Below, one piece after another: positions 10,532-17,722 of a stretch of DNA of 64,000 nt. The notes beneath the pieces are model-generated. The model saw only the letters and a program-made list of their open reading frames with translations, was not told the origin of the DNA and made no database searches. The stretch's first letter is position 1. Each line of letters begins with the position of its first letter. A program made the position numbers and the translations under genes. Source of the DNA: Dermacoccus nishinomiyaensis (GTDB lineage Bacteria; Actinomycetota; Actinomycetes; Actinomycetales; Dermatophilaceae); the NCBI RefSeq assembly GCF_900447535.1, contig NZ_UFXX01000002.1, positions 1-64,000 on the forward strand, in the 5' to 3' direction.

Positions 10532-11004
10532 AACGCCGCCGGCTGCACCGCTTGCGGCGCGGCTCATGGCAGCCCGCCAGGCTCACGAGCGCCGACCACA
10601 TGCTCATCCTGTACGCCCTGATGATCATGCCGATCGTCAGGGCATTCGACTACAGCAGCGGAGACGACGCTTCGGCCTCGCTCACCGCAGTCGAAGGCTT
10701 CGCGCCGATGTGGGCGTGGGCGATCTTCTTCTACCTCGGCGCGCTCGTCCTCGCCTACGGCGTGCGCGCTCGCCGCCACCTCATCGTCTACCTCGGGCAC
10801 AGCATCCTCGCGGTGACGTACTCGGCGCTCGCGGTCGGCATCCTCGCCGCTTCCCTGACCCGCCCCTGGCTGGACGGGGTGCGCGGCGCGTCGGTACTCA
10901 TCCTGCCGACGCTCATGCACTGGCTGATCTGGTGGCGCACGGGCCCGGCGCCGATCAAGGCCGGTGAAGCCGTCACCGTCGAGAAAGTGGAGGGGCCGAG
11001 GTGA
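10528..11004 (+). CDS. Phage membrane protein with about four transmembrane segments
   Basis: The GTG start overlaps the upstream stop, giving 158 residues. After a basic N-terminus (KRRRLHRLRRG) there are four hydrophobic segments: around LILYALMIMPIV, WAIFFYLGALVLAYG, LGHSILAVTYSALAVGILA and ASVLILPTLMHWLIWW. The position before the endolysin genes and the size would suit an accessory holin or superinfection-related membrane protein, but no diagnostic motif is seen. It overlaps the next gene by GTGA. Confidence 0.65.
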   Translation: MKRRRLHRLRRGSWQPARLTSADHMLILYALMIMPIVRAFDYSSGDDASASLTAVEGFAPMWAWAIFFYLGALVLAYGVRARRHLIVYLGHSILAVTYSALAVGILAASLTRPWLDGVRGASVLILPTLMHWLIWWRTGPAPIKAGEAVTVEKVEGPR

Positions 11005-11327
11005 ACGAGGTCGACGTCAGCCAGTCGAGCATCATGATCGCAGCGACGATCTTCGCCGGCGTCCTCGGCATCCTCTCGCGCAGCTTCTTGTCGACCTTCC
11101 GTGAATGGTCAGACGCGAAGCGACGCACCGCAATCGAACGCGACGGCGCCGACATCGCCGACCTGCGCCGCCAGGTCGCAAATCTCACGGAGCGCATCGA
11201 AGCGTCCGACGAGCGTGAGCGATCACAGCGCCACTACCTCACCGAGCACGCCAAATGGGACCGCAAGGCCTACGCGGCACTCGTCCAAGCGGGCATCGAC
11301 ATCGACCCGCCGCCGTCCATCTTCTGA
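11001..11327 (+). CDS. Phage protein with one transmembrane segment and a coiled coil
   Basis: 108 residues starting at a GTG overlapping the previous stop. A short N-terminus precedes one hydrophobic helix (IMIAATIFAGVLGILS), then a charged helix (DIADLRRQVANLTERIEASDERE) predicted as coiled coil, and the C-terminus IDIDPPPSIF. The layout (anchor plus cytoplasmic or periplasmic coiled coil, just before the amidase) resembles holin-associated or spanin-like lysis proteins; the function is inferred from position only. Confidence 0.6.
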   Translation: MNEVDVSQSSIMIAATIFAGVLGILSRSFLSTFREWSDAKRRTAIERDGADIADLRRQVANLTERIEASDERERSQRHYLTEHAKWDRKAYAALVQAGIDIDPPPSIF

Positions 11328-11394
11328 CCCCCACACCATCCACGCCCCGCGCCACCTGGCCGGGGCGTTCGCATGCCCCGCGCAAGGAGAAGCG

Positions 11395-12198
11395 ATGTCC
11401 CTGCCCATCACGACGATCCCGTCCCCGAACTTCACGCGAGGCCGCGCCCGCAACGTGCGTGTCGTCGTCATCCACACCGTCGAAGCACCCGAGCGCGGCA
11501 CGATCGCCGAGGACGTCGCGCGCAACTGGTTCGCAACCGCGGCCGCCCGCTCGAGCGCGCACTACGTCGTCGACAGCGACTCGATCGTGCGCTGCGTCGA
11601 CGAAGCGAACACCGCGTGGGCAACCCCCGGCGCGAACGCCGACGGCCTCCAGATCGAACACGCCGGTTACGCCGCACAGAACCCCGGCCAGTGGGGCGAC
11701 GACTACTCCCGCGCCATGCTCGAGCTGTCCGCGCGCCTGACCGCCGACCTGTGCCGCCGATACGCCATCCCCGCCGTGCACCTGACGCCCAGCCAGCTCG
11801 CTGCGGGCGCTCGCGGCATCATCGGCCACGTCGACGCGACGAACGCCTATGGCCCCCGAGGCGGGCACACCGACCCCGGCCCGTCGTTCCCGTGGGACAC
11901 CTACATCGCGAAGGTGCGCGGCTACCTCGGCCAGGCCGCGGCCGTTGCCCCGAGCAACACGTTCCCGCTGCCCCCCGGCCACTGGTACGGCCCCAACGAC
12001 GGCACGGTGCGCTCGCACTCCGGCGTGCGCGTCGCCGACAAGGGCGTCGTAGCGCGCATCCAGAAGGCCGTCGGCGCCAGCGCGGATGGCATCTACGGCC
12101 CAGCCACGAAGGCGAAGGTCGCCGCATGGCAGGCCGCTCACAAGCTCACGGCTGATGGCCTGGTCGGCCCCCTCACGTGGAAGGCGATGAACGTCTGA
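11395..12198 (+). CDS. Endolysin: N-acetylmuramoyl-L-alanine amidase with peptidoglycan-binding domain
   Basis: 267 residues; ATG at 11395 follows AAGGAGA. Residues about 1-180 form an amidase_2/PGRP-type zinc amidase that cuts the sugar-peptide bond of murein: first His in VVVIHTVEAP, substrate region SSAHYVVDSDSIV, the GLQIEHAGYA strand, then GIIGHVD and GGHTDPGPSFPW with the later zinc ligands. Residues about 210-267 are a PG_binding_1 repeat (VARIQKAVGASADGIYGPAT, ending LVGPLTWKAMNV). No signal peptide is visible, so export depends on a holin. The stop overlaps the start of the next hydrolase gene. Confidence 0.9.
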   Translation: MSLPITTIPSPNFTRGRARNVRVVVIHTVEAPERGTIAEDVARNWFATAAARSSAHYVVDSDSIVRCVDEANTAWATPGANADGLQIEHAGYAAQNPGQWGDDYSRAMLELSARLTADLCRRYAIPAVHLTPSQLAAGARGIIGHVDATNAYGPRGGHTDPGPSFPWDTYIAKVRGYLGQAAAVAPSNTFPLPPGHWYGPNDGTVRSHSGVRVADKGVVARIQKAVGASADGIYGPATKAKVAAWQAAHKLTADGLVGPLTWKAMNV

Positions 12199-12842
12199 TG
12201 GTCGATTCCGCATGGGCTGACTCCAAGCTCGCAGCCGCCCACCTCCTCGCTGCCGTCAACGATCTCAAGGCGCTCGGCTGCTACGCGCTCGAGTATCCGA
12301 AGGCGAACCCGTCGTTCCACATCAACGGTTCGCGACACGCCGCGACCGGCTACGGCGGTCGCGCGTGCGCGTGCGACGTCAACCGCGACCCCCGCGGTCC
12401 GAACAGCGAAGACGAGCGCGCATGGTTCGAGAAGGTCGGCCAGCACATCGCATGGGGCCACGGCCTGTCCGTGACGTGCGGCATCTATGGCTACGTCGAG
12501 AACCACTCCGGCGCGAACATGCATTTGCACATCGACGACGGCCCCTGGTCGAACGTCGGCGACAAGCGCGGCGTGTTCCGCACCCCGAAGGCAGCGCGGC
12601 CTACCCTGCCCGCATGGCCCGTGCGCGCGTTCCAGAAGGCACACGGCCTCGTCGTCGACGGCATCCCCGGCAAGCTCACCATCTCCGCGCTGCAGAAGCT
12701 CGTCGGCGCGAAGGTCGACGGCATCGCGGGCCGCGAGACGTGGAGCAAGGTGCAGGCGAAGGTCGGTGCAGTCGTTGACGGCATCCCTGGCGGCGAGACG
12801 TACTTCAAGCTCGGCGTCGCCATCGAAGGAGGCGAGCTGTGA
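12198..12842 (+). CDS. Second lysis enzyme: M15-like peptidase with peptidoglycan-binding repeats
   Basis: 214 residues starting at an ATG that shares its A with the upstream stop (TGATG). The N-terminal part has the M15/VanY-like arrangement SRHAATGYGGRACACDVN, then NMHLHIDDG, that is H...D...HxH for one zinc, suggesting a D-Ala-D-Ala carboxypeptidase or peptide cross-bridge endopeptidase. The C-terminal 70 residues contain repeats of the type VVDGIPGKLTISALQKLVG and KVDGIAGRETWSKVQ, which bind cell wall. Together with the amidase upstream and the tape-measure domains, this prophage encodes four separate murein-active domains. Confidence 0.75.
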   Translation: MVDSAWADSKLAAAHLLAAVNDLKALGCYALEYPKANPSFHINGSRHAATGYGGRACACDVNRDPRGPNSEDERAWFEKVGQHIAWGHGLSVTCGIYGYVENHSGANMHLHIDDGPWSNVGDKRGVFRTPKAARPTLPAWPVRAFQKAHGLVVDGIPGKLTISALQKLVGAKVDGIAGRETWSKVQAKVGAVVDGIPGGETYFKLGVAIEGGEL

Positions 12843-13180
12843 CGAGCACGGACAAGATGCCGACCACGAAGGTAGCGGCCGGCGGTGCGGTCGGTTTCAT
12901 TACGGCCCTGATCATGTGGGCGATCACCGCGTCCGGCGTCAGCGTGCCCGACGCGGTGATCGCGGGTATCCCCTGGCTCGCTGGCGTCATCGCCGCGTAC
13001 CTCACCCCGGACAAGCTCGTCGAGTACGGGCGAATCCTGCGCGACAGCGAGGACGAGCATGCACGCGGTGGCCGTCACGCCGACAACGGCAACGGCATCC
13101 CCGACGACGCGGGCGACCACCTGCAGGTCATCCCCCCCGACCAGACGGCGAGCGATACCAAAGCCGACGCTGCACGCTGA
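12839..13180 (+). CDS. Holin-like small membrane protein
   Basis: 113 residues from a GTG overlapping the previous stop (GTGA). A short polar N-terminus precedes two hydrophobic helices (AAGGAVGFITALIMWAIT and VIAGIPWLAGVIAAYLT) and a polar tail rich in Asp, Gly and His (DEHARGGRHADNGNGIPDDA). Two membrane helices, a charged tail and position directly after two endolysin genes are the standard features of a holin that releases the endolysins. The holin call is by architecture only. Confidence 0.7.
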   Translation: MTSTDKMPTTKVAAGGAVGFITALIMWAITASGVSVPDAVIAGIPWLAGVIAAYLTPDKLVEYGRILRDSEDEHARGGRHADNGNGIPDDAGDHLQVIPPDQTASDTKADAAR

Positions 13181-13235
13181 CTCTCACTCTCACACTTCAG
13201 TCGCACTCTGGTGCAACTCTGAGTGAGAGTGAGAG
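13181..13235. repeat. 13-bp perfect inverted repeat after the lysis genes
   Basis: CTCTCACTCTCAC (13181-13193) is exactly complementary to 13223-13235, starting next to the holin stop codon. A smaller hairpin (GCAC TCTG GTGC) sits in the loop. No T-run follows, so it may protect transcript ends or act as a protein site rather than a classic terminator. Confidence 0.55.
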
Positions 13236-13307
13236 CCCGACGCTGCTGGTACGCTGTAGCCCTACCGTGCAAAGTAGAGCACCCCGGCATCCGCCAGGTG
13301 CAACGAA

Positions 13308-13344
13308 GCGCCCCCCACCTCATCGCGAGGTGGGGGGCGCTTTT
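13308..13344 (+). terminator. Rho-independent terminator ending the prophage late operon
   Basis: A 14-bp perfect stem (GCGCCCCCCACCTC, 13308-13321, with its complement at 13327-13340) and a 5-nt loop ATCGC are followed by TTTT. It lies between the rightward lysis genes and the leftward integrase cassette, so it ends late transcription and could also stop leftward reading. Confidence 0.9.
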
Positions 13345-13351
13345 CGTGCGT

Positions 13352-13579
13352 CTACAGCACCCGCTCCACTCTCACGCCAGCGAGCGCCGACACCGGCACG
13401 CCATCCGCGCGCACGTACACGCGATCGCCCGAGCGCATCACCGACTCGACCACGACGACGTCACCATCCATGACGACACGGTCGCCCGCGCGCAGATCAG
13501 CCGCCGTCACGACCTCGACGTCCTGCGAGACCTCGCCCTCAGCGGGCGGCGTCGGCGTGGGGTGGGAGTCGATGTCCAT
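13352..13579 (-). CDS. Small protein coupled to the integrase, unknown function
   Basis: 75 residues starting MDIDSHPTPTPPAEGE at an ATG overlapping the integrase stop (ATGA). After a Pro-rich N-terminus it is beta-rich and regular (DLRAGDRVVMDGDVVVVESV, RSGDRVYVRADGVPV), like a small barrel. Coupling to the integrase would suit a recombination accessory, but there is no winged-helix excisionase pattern and I cannot name it. Confidence 0.6.
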   Translation of the reverse strand: MDIDSHPTPTPPAEGEVSQDVEVVTAADLRAGDRVVMDGDVVVVESVMRSGDRVYVRADGVPVSALAGVRVERVL

Positions 13580-14724
13580 CAGGGCGCGTCCTTCTTCTCG
13601 AGCTGCTTCGTCGCCTTCGTCAGCAGCTTCCCGACCTTGTCGATGCCCTTCCGGCGGATGTCCAACTCCGTCCGAATGTAATGCGCGTCGGTGACCTCCG
13701 GGTTCTCCTGCCCCAGAATGTCCGCGATGATGCGTGACGGCACGCCAGCGTCGGAGAGCATGCTGCCTGTCGTCTTGCGGCACGAGTGCACCGACACGGG
13801 CTCAGCGATCCGTGCGAGGCGCTGATGGTTCTTCCACTTCCGCGAGTCGACTCCGGTGTTGGCGGGGCCGAACACTAGGCCCGTTCGCGGGCTACCAGCC
13901 TCCACCCAGTAAGCGTGCAGGTCGGCATACAGGTCGTTCATCATCGGCACGCTGCGCACCGACCGCGCCGTCTTCGGAGTCTGCAGGATGTACTCGCCGC
14001 CGACGTACGCCTGAGCCTGACGCACGTGGATGGCGCGCGCCGCCCAGTCGACGTGCTCCCAGTCCAAGCCGAGCGCCTCGCCCTGACGCAGCCCACCGAG
14101 CAACGCCACCGACCAGCGAGCAACCTCCTTCGGTTCGCGGTTCTTGCGCAGCCATGCGAGGACGGTCGCGCATTCGGCCACGCTGAGCCGCCGAATCTCG
14201 GGCGGCCCGGTCGTCTTCGGCGGCTCAACGTTGTCGCACGGATTCCGCTCGATTTTGCCCTCCATCGTGGCGACCTTCAGGCAGCGCGACAGGATGACGT
14301 GAACCTGGCGGATCGTCGCTGTCGAGTACTCGCGCTCAGCGAGGTCCGCGTAGAAGGCGCGCACGTGCTCGGGCTTGATGTCACGAAGCCGGCGTTGCCC
14401 GAGCGCCGGGATGATGTGCTGCTCCATCTTCGAGCGGTGCGACTGCAGTGTCGTCGGCTTCACCCTGGTCGTGCAGATCTCGTCGAGCCAGTACCGGCCC
14501 CACACCGACAGCTTGGTAGCTCCGCCGGCGCCGACACCTCGTGCGACTTCGGACTTGAGCTTCTCGACCTTCTTCAGCAGCTCCTTGTGAGTTGGCGCGC
14601 TGACGGATCGGGTGCCGCCACCGTCGAGCTTCATCGTGAAGACCTCGACGCCGTTGGGCCGAGTCCAGTAGGTTCCTTCGCCGCGGCGTCTGCGTGGCCG
14701 CGTGCGGTGGTCGTCGTCCGTCAT
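13579..14724 (-). CDS. int: Prophage integrase (tyrosine recombinase)
   Basis: 381 residues from the ATG at 14724, which has GGGG six bases upstream; an in-frame GTG at 14730 is the alternative. An N-terminal arm-binding region (GEGTYWTRPNGVEVFTMKLD) is followed by a SAM-like core-binding domain (residues 70-165) and the catalytic domain. Visible catalytic residues are R213 (GGLRQGE), K251 (TPKTARS), H313 and R316 (VHSCRKTTG) and the nucleophile Y349 (TDAHYI). The usual second His/Trp before Tyr (LGH in most relatives) is Gln339 here (ILGQEN). It lies beside the tRNA remnant and reads away from it, as in tRNA-integrating actinophages. Confidence 0.93.
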   Translation of the reverse strand: MTDDDHRTRPRRRRGEGTYWTRPNGVEVFTMKLDGGGTRSVSAPTHKELLKKVEKLKSEVARGVGAGGATKLSVWGRYWLDEICTTRVKPTTLQSHRSKMEQHIIPALGQRRLRDIKPEHVRAFYADLAEREYSTATIRQVHVILSRCLKVATMEGKIERNPCDNVEPPKTTGPPEIRRLSVAECATVLAWLRKNREPKEVARWSVALLGGLRQGEALGLDWEHVDWAARAIHVRQAQAYVGGEYILQTPKTARSVRSVPMMNDLYADLHAYWVEAGSPRTGLVFGPANTGVDSRKWKNHQRLARIAEPVSVHSCRKTTGSMLSDAGVPSRIIADILGQENPEVTDAHYIRTELDIRRKGIDKVGKLLTKATKQLEKKDAP

Positions 14725-14737
14725 TTTCACCCCGTGC

Positions 14738-14759
14738 TGTTGTCTATCTGTTGTCTATC
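14738..14759 (-). promoter_or_regulatory. Tandem 11-bp direct repeats upstream of int
   Basis: TGTTGTCTATC occurs twice head to tail without spacing (14738-14748, 14749-14759), just upstream of the integrase ribosome-binding site. This is a candidate arm-type integrase site or an operator controlling int. Confidence 0.5.
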
Positions 14760-14831
14760 GCACGCTGTCAGACGCTAGCGTGCGCCACCGACAACCCGGC
14801 AGGGTGAGACGTATTCCGTTGCAGTGCAACG
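14759..14831. other. Attachment-region palindromes between int and the tRNA remnant
   Basis: Two inverted repeats lie here: CGCACGCT...AGCGTGCG (14759-14784, 10-nt loop) and CGTTGCA-G-TGCAACG (14817-14831). With the direct repeats next to int they may be arm and accessory sites of the attachment region. No identical copy of a core can be sought because the left prophage end is outside the window. Confidence 0.4.
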
Positions 14832-14870
14832 CTTTTCGAGACTCGCTTCGGCTGACCAAAGATCGTTCGA

Positions 14871-14914
14871 GAGGATTATGAGTCCCCTGCTCTGACCAGC
14901 TGAGCTACCGCCCC
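14871..14914 (-). tRNA. 5' half of a CAU-anticodon tRNA (Met- or Ile2-type), truncated at the prophage junction
   Basis: Read leftward from 14914, the acceptor 5' strand GGGGCGG, the D-arm GCTCAGCTGGTCAGAGC and an anticodon arm GGGGA CTCATAA TCCTC (anticodon CAT at 14880-14878) are present. The sequence then continues into prophage DNA with no T-arm and no CCGCCCC acceptor 3' strand. Most tRNA-integrating phages restore the tRNA 3' end; here it is not restored on this side. This probably marks the attachment core (anticodon arm). Confidence 0.7.
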
Positions 14915-14978
14915 TCGCCCGCTCGTCGCGGGCCGCAAGAGAGTTTAACCCCCGTGACGTGGGGTTACCCACGTGGCG

Positions 14979-15899
14979 TCAGCCGACCAACTGTGCGGCG
15001 GCGTCGGAGTCGGATCGTCCGGTGCGCCCCGATTCGTCGATGAGTGCAGAAGCTGCGGCGACGACGTCCTGCGACATCGCCTCGACGCCGAGGTCGGCGC
15101 AGATGGTTTCGGTGGCGCCGCGCCCGCCGATGAGGAGGCGGTAGGAGCGCGCGAGGTCACGCAGCTCGTCGAGCGAGCGACGGAACGTCGTGTCACGCGT
15201 CGCAGCCATGACGACGAGATCGGGCTGCAGGATCGAGCACGCCTGCGCAAGATCAGCGACAGGCGTCTCCTGGCCGATGTAGCGAATACGCCACCCCGAG
15301 CGCGCGAGAAGCACCCCGAGCACGAGCAGTGGAAAGTCGTGCTGCTCCCCCGGCGGGCAGGCGAGGACGACGAGGGGCCCGTCACCATCGGCCCACATGA
15401 GGCTGTAGCTGTCGAGGCGACGGCGGATGAGTTGCGTCGCGAAGTGCTCGTGCGCGACGGACACCTCACCCCGCTCCCAACGCCCGCCCAACTGCACGAG
15501 GAACGGCATGAGGCCGTCACGCAAGGCTTCCTCGAGCCGATGCGACGACAGCAGCCGATCCAGCGCGGCACTCAGGGCGAACTCGTCGAACCGGTCGACA
15601 GCGCGGTGCATCTCGTAGACGATGGCTGCGGCATCGATACGTCGGCCGGCCGGGATCTGGGCGACGACGTTCGCGTTGACGCGGCGCGCGGCCTCCGCGA
15701 TGGACACACCTTGCTCGCGTAGGCCCAGCACCGCAGAGACGCGACGGACGTCGAGTTCGCTGTAGACGCGGTAGCCGCCCGTCGTGCGCGACGGTTTGAG
15801 GATGCCGTAACGGCGCTCCCAGGCGCGAAGGGTGTGAGTCGACACCCCGACGCGTTCGGCGAGTTCGCCGATCTGCAGCCCCTCGACATGCGTTGACAT
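14979..15899 (-). CDS. CarH/LitR-like MerR-family regulator with B12-binding light-sensor domain
   Basis: 306 residues. Residues 8-75 are a MerR-type winged helix (IGELAERVGVSTHTLRAWERRYG). A helical-bundle domain follows with the W-x9-EH motif (W141, E151, H152), which caps adenosylcobalamin in CarH proteins. The Rossmann-like B12-binding domain follows with GEQH, where H187 is the expected lower cobalt ligand. In this family, dark tetramers repress and light breaks the Co-C bond and releases DNA. The start is leaderless-like: TAATCT lies 6 nt before the ATG. Its -35 (TTGTCT) overlaps the inverted repeat at 15930-15943, indicating autorepression. Target pathway unknown; no carotenoid genes are nearby. 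Confidence 0.88.
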   Translation of the reverse strand: MSTHVEGLQIGELAERVGVSTHTLRAWERRYGILKPSRTTGGYRVYSELDVRRVSAVLGLREQGVSIAEAARRVNANVVAQIPAGRRIDAAAIVYEMHRAVDRFDEFALSAALDRLLSSHRLEEALRDGLMPFLVQLGGRWERGEVSVAHEHFATQLIRRRLDSYSLMWADGDGPLVVLACPPGEQHDFPLLVLGVLLARSGWRIRYIGQETPVADLAQACSILQPDLVVMAATRDTTFRRSLDELRDLARSYRLLIGGRGATETICADLGVEAMSQDVVAAASALIDESGRTGRSDSDAAAQLVG

Positions 15900-15929
15900 A
15901 CGCAGAGATTAGCGACCTTGAGAACGTTA

Positions 15930-15943
15930 GACAAAGGTTTGTC
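15930..15943. promoter_or_regulatory. Shared operator of the divergent CarH-like / 16042 promoters
   Basis: GACAAA-GG-TTTGTC is a perfect inverted repeat in the intergenic region. Its left arm covers the -35 of the leftward regulator gene (TTGTCT on the minus strand, 17 nt from -10 TAATCT). Its right arm covers a rightward -35 (TTGTCG, 18 nt from -10 TACGTT at 15963-15968). One bound CarH-type repressor would therefore block both promoters. Confidence 0.65.
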
Positions 15944-16041
15944 GACGCCTGTCACCCCGCCTTACGTTCAAAGGAACGCCGCACACAGCGAGTTCCCATT
16001 CGTCGGCGCCCGCCGCAGCTGCCGACCAGAAGGGGCCGACC

Positions 16042-16695
16042 ATGAGCATGGCACTCGAGACCGACACATCTTTCAGTGACCTTGGCCTGAGCCTGCCCGC
16101 ACTGGCCCGCCTCCGGCTGCACCAGACCTGGACGGCGCCGCTGCCTGTCAGCTCTACCCAGGCAGCTGAACTGTGGCTCGCCGACCTCGACCTGCCCGTA
16201 CGCCTCTCCCGGTGGGCGCATGGCTTCCGAACGTACGACCTCGGCGCGTTCACCGCGGATGAGTTCGCCGCGCGTAAGCGTGACGTTCTCGCCGCCTGTG
16301 GCCGCACGGACGGTCGCGTCCTCATGCTCGCGCAGCCGGCCCGCGACGCCGTCGCGCCCCGTATCTACTGGGTCCTCGACGAGGACGACACCCCCGTCGC
16401 GCACATCGCCGAGATCGTCCACGACGGCGCGCGCCTCGGCATGTTCGTCACCGGCGCCGACGGCAGGCACGTCCAGGGGCGGCTCGTCATCGACGGCACC
16501 CCGACCGAGACGGTCGGGCAGCTGCGCGCCCACCTCGACGCTGACGGTGTGCGCGTCGGCCTCCAGCTCACGAGCGTCGACGGTTCCCCGGTGCTGACGA
16601 TGTCGCTCACCGGTACGCTCGCGTCGGGTTCGTCGCGCGCCCTGATCCAGTCGGTGCAGCGCGCGGCAGCGTCACAACGCGTCCTCGCCGCCTGA
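16042..16695 (+). CDS. Unknown protein, probable target of the CarH-like regulator
   Basis: 217 residues; the ATG follows AGAAGGGG. I do not recognise the family. The sequence is soluble, with no membrane segment or signal peptide. The first half is helical (SFSDLGLSLPALARLRLHQTW, ELWLADLDLPVRLSRWAHGF). The second half looks like a beta-sandwich (RIYWVLDEDDTPVAHIAEI, DGRHVQGRLVIDGTPTETV, VGLQLTSVDGSPVLTMSLTG). It is divergent from the B12 light sensor and its -35 lies in the shared operator, so light-induced expression is predicted. A hairpin follows the stop codon. Confidence 0.75.
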   Translation: MSMALETDTSFSDLGLSLPALARLRLHQTWTAPLPVSSTQAAELWLADLDLPVRLSRWAHGFRTYDLGAFTADEFAARKRDVLAACGRTDGRVLMLAQPARDAVAPRIYWVLDEDDTPVAHIAEIVHDGARLGMFVTGADGRHVQGRLVIDGTPTETVGQLRAHLDADGVRVGLQLTSVDGSPVLTMSLTGTLASGSSRALIQSVQRAAASQRVLAA

Positions 16696-16715
16696 GACAC
16701 CCACAGATTCGCTTG

Positions 16716-16746
16716 CGACCCCGGCCACCAGGTGGAGCCGGGGTCG
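16716..16746 (+). terminator. Hairpin after the 16042 gene
   Basis: CGACCCCGGC (16716-16725) pairs with GCCGGGGTCG (16737-16746), with CACC-A-GGTG stacked inside. It is a very stable hairpin 20 nt past the stop codon without a clear T-run, so a probable terminator or 3'-end stabiliser. Confidence 0.65.
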
Positions 16747-16899
16747 TGAGTCGTCAACAGCGTGAGACGAGCGCGGGTGCTGCGGGATCTGACGGGTCAG
16801 TAGATATCGACAACCTATCCACGCTCATGTGTAGCAATTAGGTCACGAATGAGCGCGGCGGCGCCGTAGCGGCCTGTGGGCGTGACTACGATCACTGCC

Positions 16900-17688
16900 A
16901 TGACCGGAGCCACCACTGCCCCAGCGCACAGTGACATCACCGCCCAGCGAGGCGAACCCCTCGTCGTGCTCGACGGAGTGAACAAGCACTTCGGCGACCT
17001 GCACGTCCTCAAGGACATCGACCTGAGCGTCAATCGCGGTGAGGTCGTCGTCGTGCTCGGCCCCTCGGGATCCGGCAAGTCGACGCTGTGCCGCACGATC
17101 AACCGGCTCGAGACGATCGAGTCCGGAACGATCACGATCGACGGCAAGGCGCTGCCCGAGGAGGGCGCGGCGCTGGCGAAGCTGCGCGCCGACGTCGGCA
17201 TGGTGTTCCAGTCGTTCAACCTGTTCGCCCACAAGACGATTCTCGACAATGTCACCCTCGGCCCCATCAAGGTCCGCAAGCAGAGCAAGGCCGACGCGGA
17301 GGCGAAGGCGATGGAGCTGCTCGAACGCGTCGGTGTCGCCCACCAGGCGAAGAAGTTCCCGGCCCAGCTCTCCGGCGGCCAGCAGCAACGCGTCGCCATC
17401 GCCCGCTCCCTCGCGATGGAACCGAAGGTGATGCTCTTCGACGAGCCGACGTCAGCGCTCGACCCCGAGATGATCAACGAGGTCCTCGACGTCATGGCGC
17501 AGCTCGCCGCCGACGGCATGACGATGATCTGCGTCACCCACGAGATGGGCTTCGCCCGCCGCGCCGCCGACCGCGTGATCTTCATGGCGGACGGCGCCAT
17601 CCTCGAGCAGGCGGCCCCCGAACAGTTCTTCAGCAACCCGACGACCGATCGTGCCCGGGACTTCCTCGGCAAGATTCTCACCCACTGA
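16900..17688 (+). CDS. gluA: Glutamate-type amino-acid ABC transporter, ATP-binding subunit
   Basis: 262 residues. Walker [10 protein letters not shown] at 54-62, Q-loop MVFQSFNLF, signature LSGGQQQR, Walker [13 protein letters not shown] and switch His in CVTHEMG are all present, as in polar amino-acid importers (GlnQ/GluA). The ATG at 16900 has TACGAT seven bases upstream and no Shine-Dalgarno, so the mRNA is probably leaderless; a GTG at 16876 is the alternative. It is first in a four-gene operon with binding protein and two permeases, matching the gluABCD order of corynebacteria. Glutamate as substrate is inferred from that order. Confidence 0.9.
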   Translation: MTGATTAPAHSDITAQRGEPLVVLDGVNKHFGDLHVLKDIDLSVNRGEVVVVLGPSGSGKSTLCRTINRLETIESGTITIDGKALPEEGAALAKLRADVGMVFQSFNLFAHKTILDNVTLGPIKVRKQSKADAEAKAMELLERVGVAHQAKKFPAQLSGGQQQRVAIARSLAMEPKVMLFDEPTSALDPEMINEVLDVMAQLAADGMTMICVTHEMGFARRAADRVIFMADGAILEQAAPEQFFSNPTTDRARDFLGKILTH

Positions 17689-17722
17689 CGCAGGCCGTCA
17701 GCAAACCCAGGAGGAAACAGAC

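Noticed and set aside
10214-10967. Continuation of the tail-fibre frame through the next genes
   Set aside because: It follows the G7 run; the sequence past 10145 in that frame is Pro/Arg-rich shadow, while the neighbouring frame gives a sensible end at 10213 and overlapping gene starts follow.
14800-14914. Complete tRNA-Met at the prophage end
   Set aside because: No T-arm and no acceptor 3' strand complementary to GGGGCGG follow the anticodon arm.
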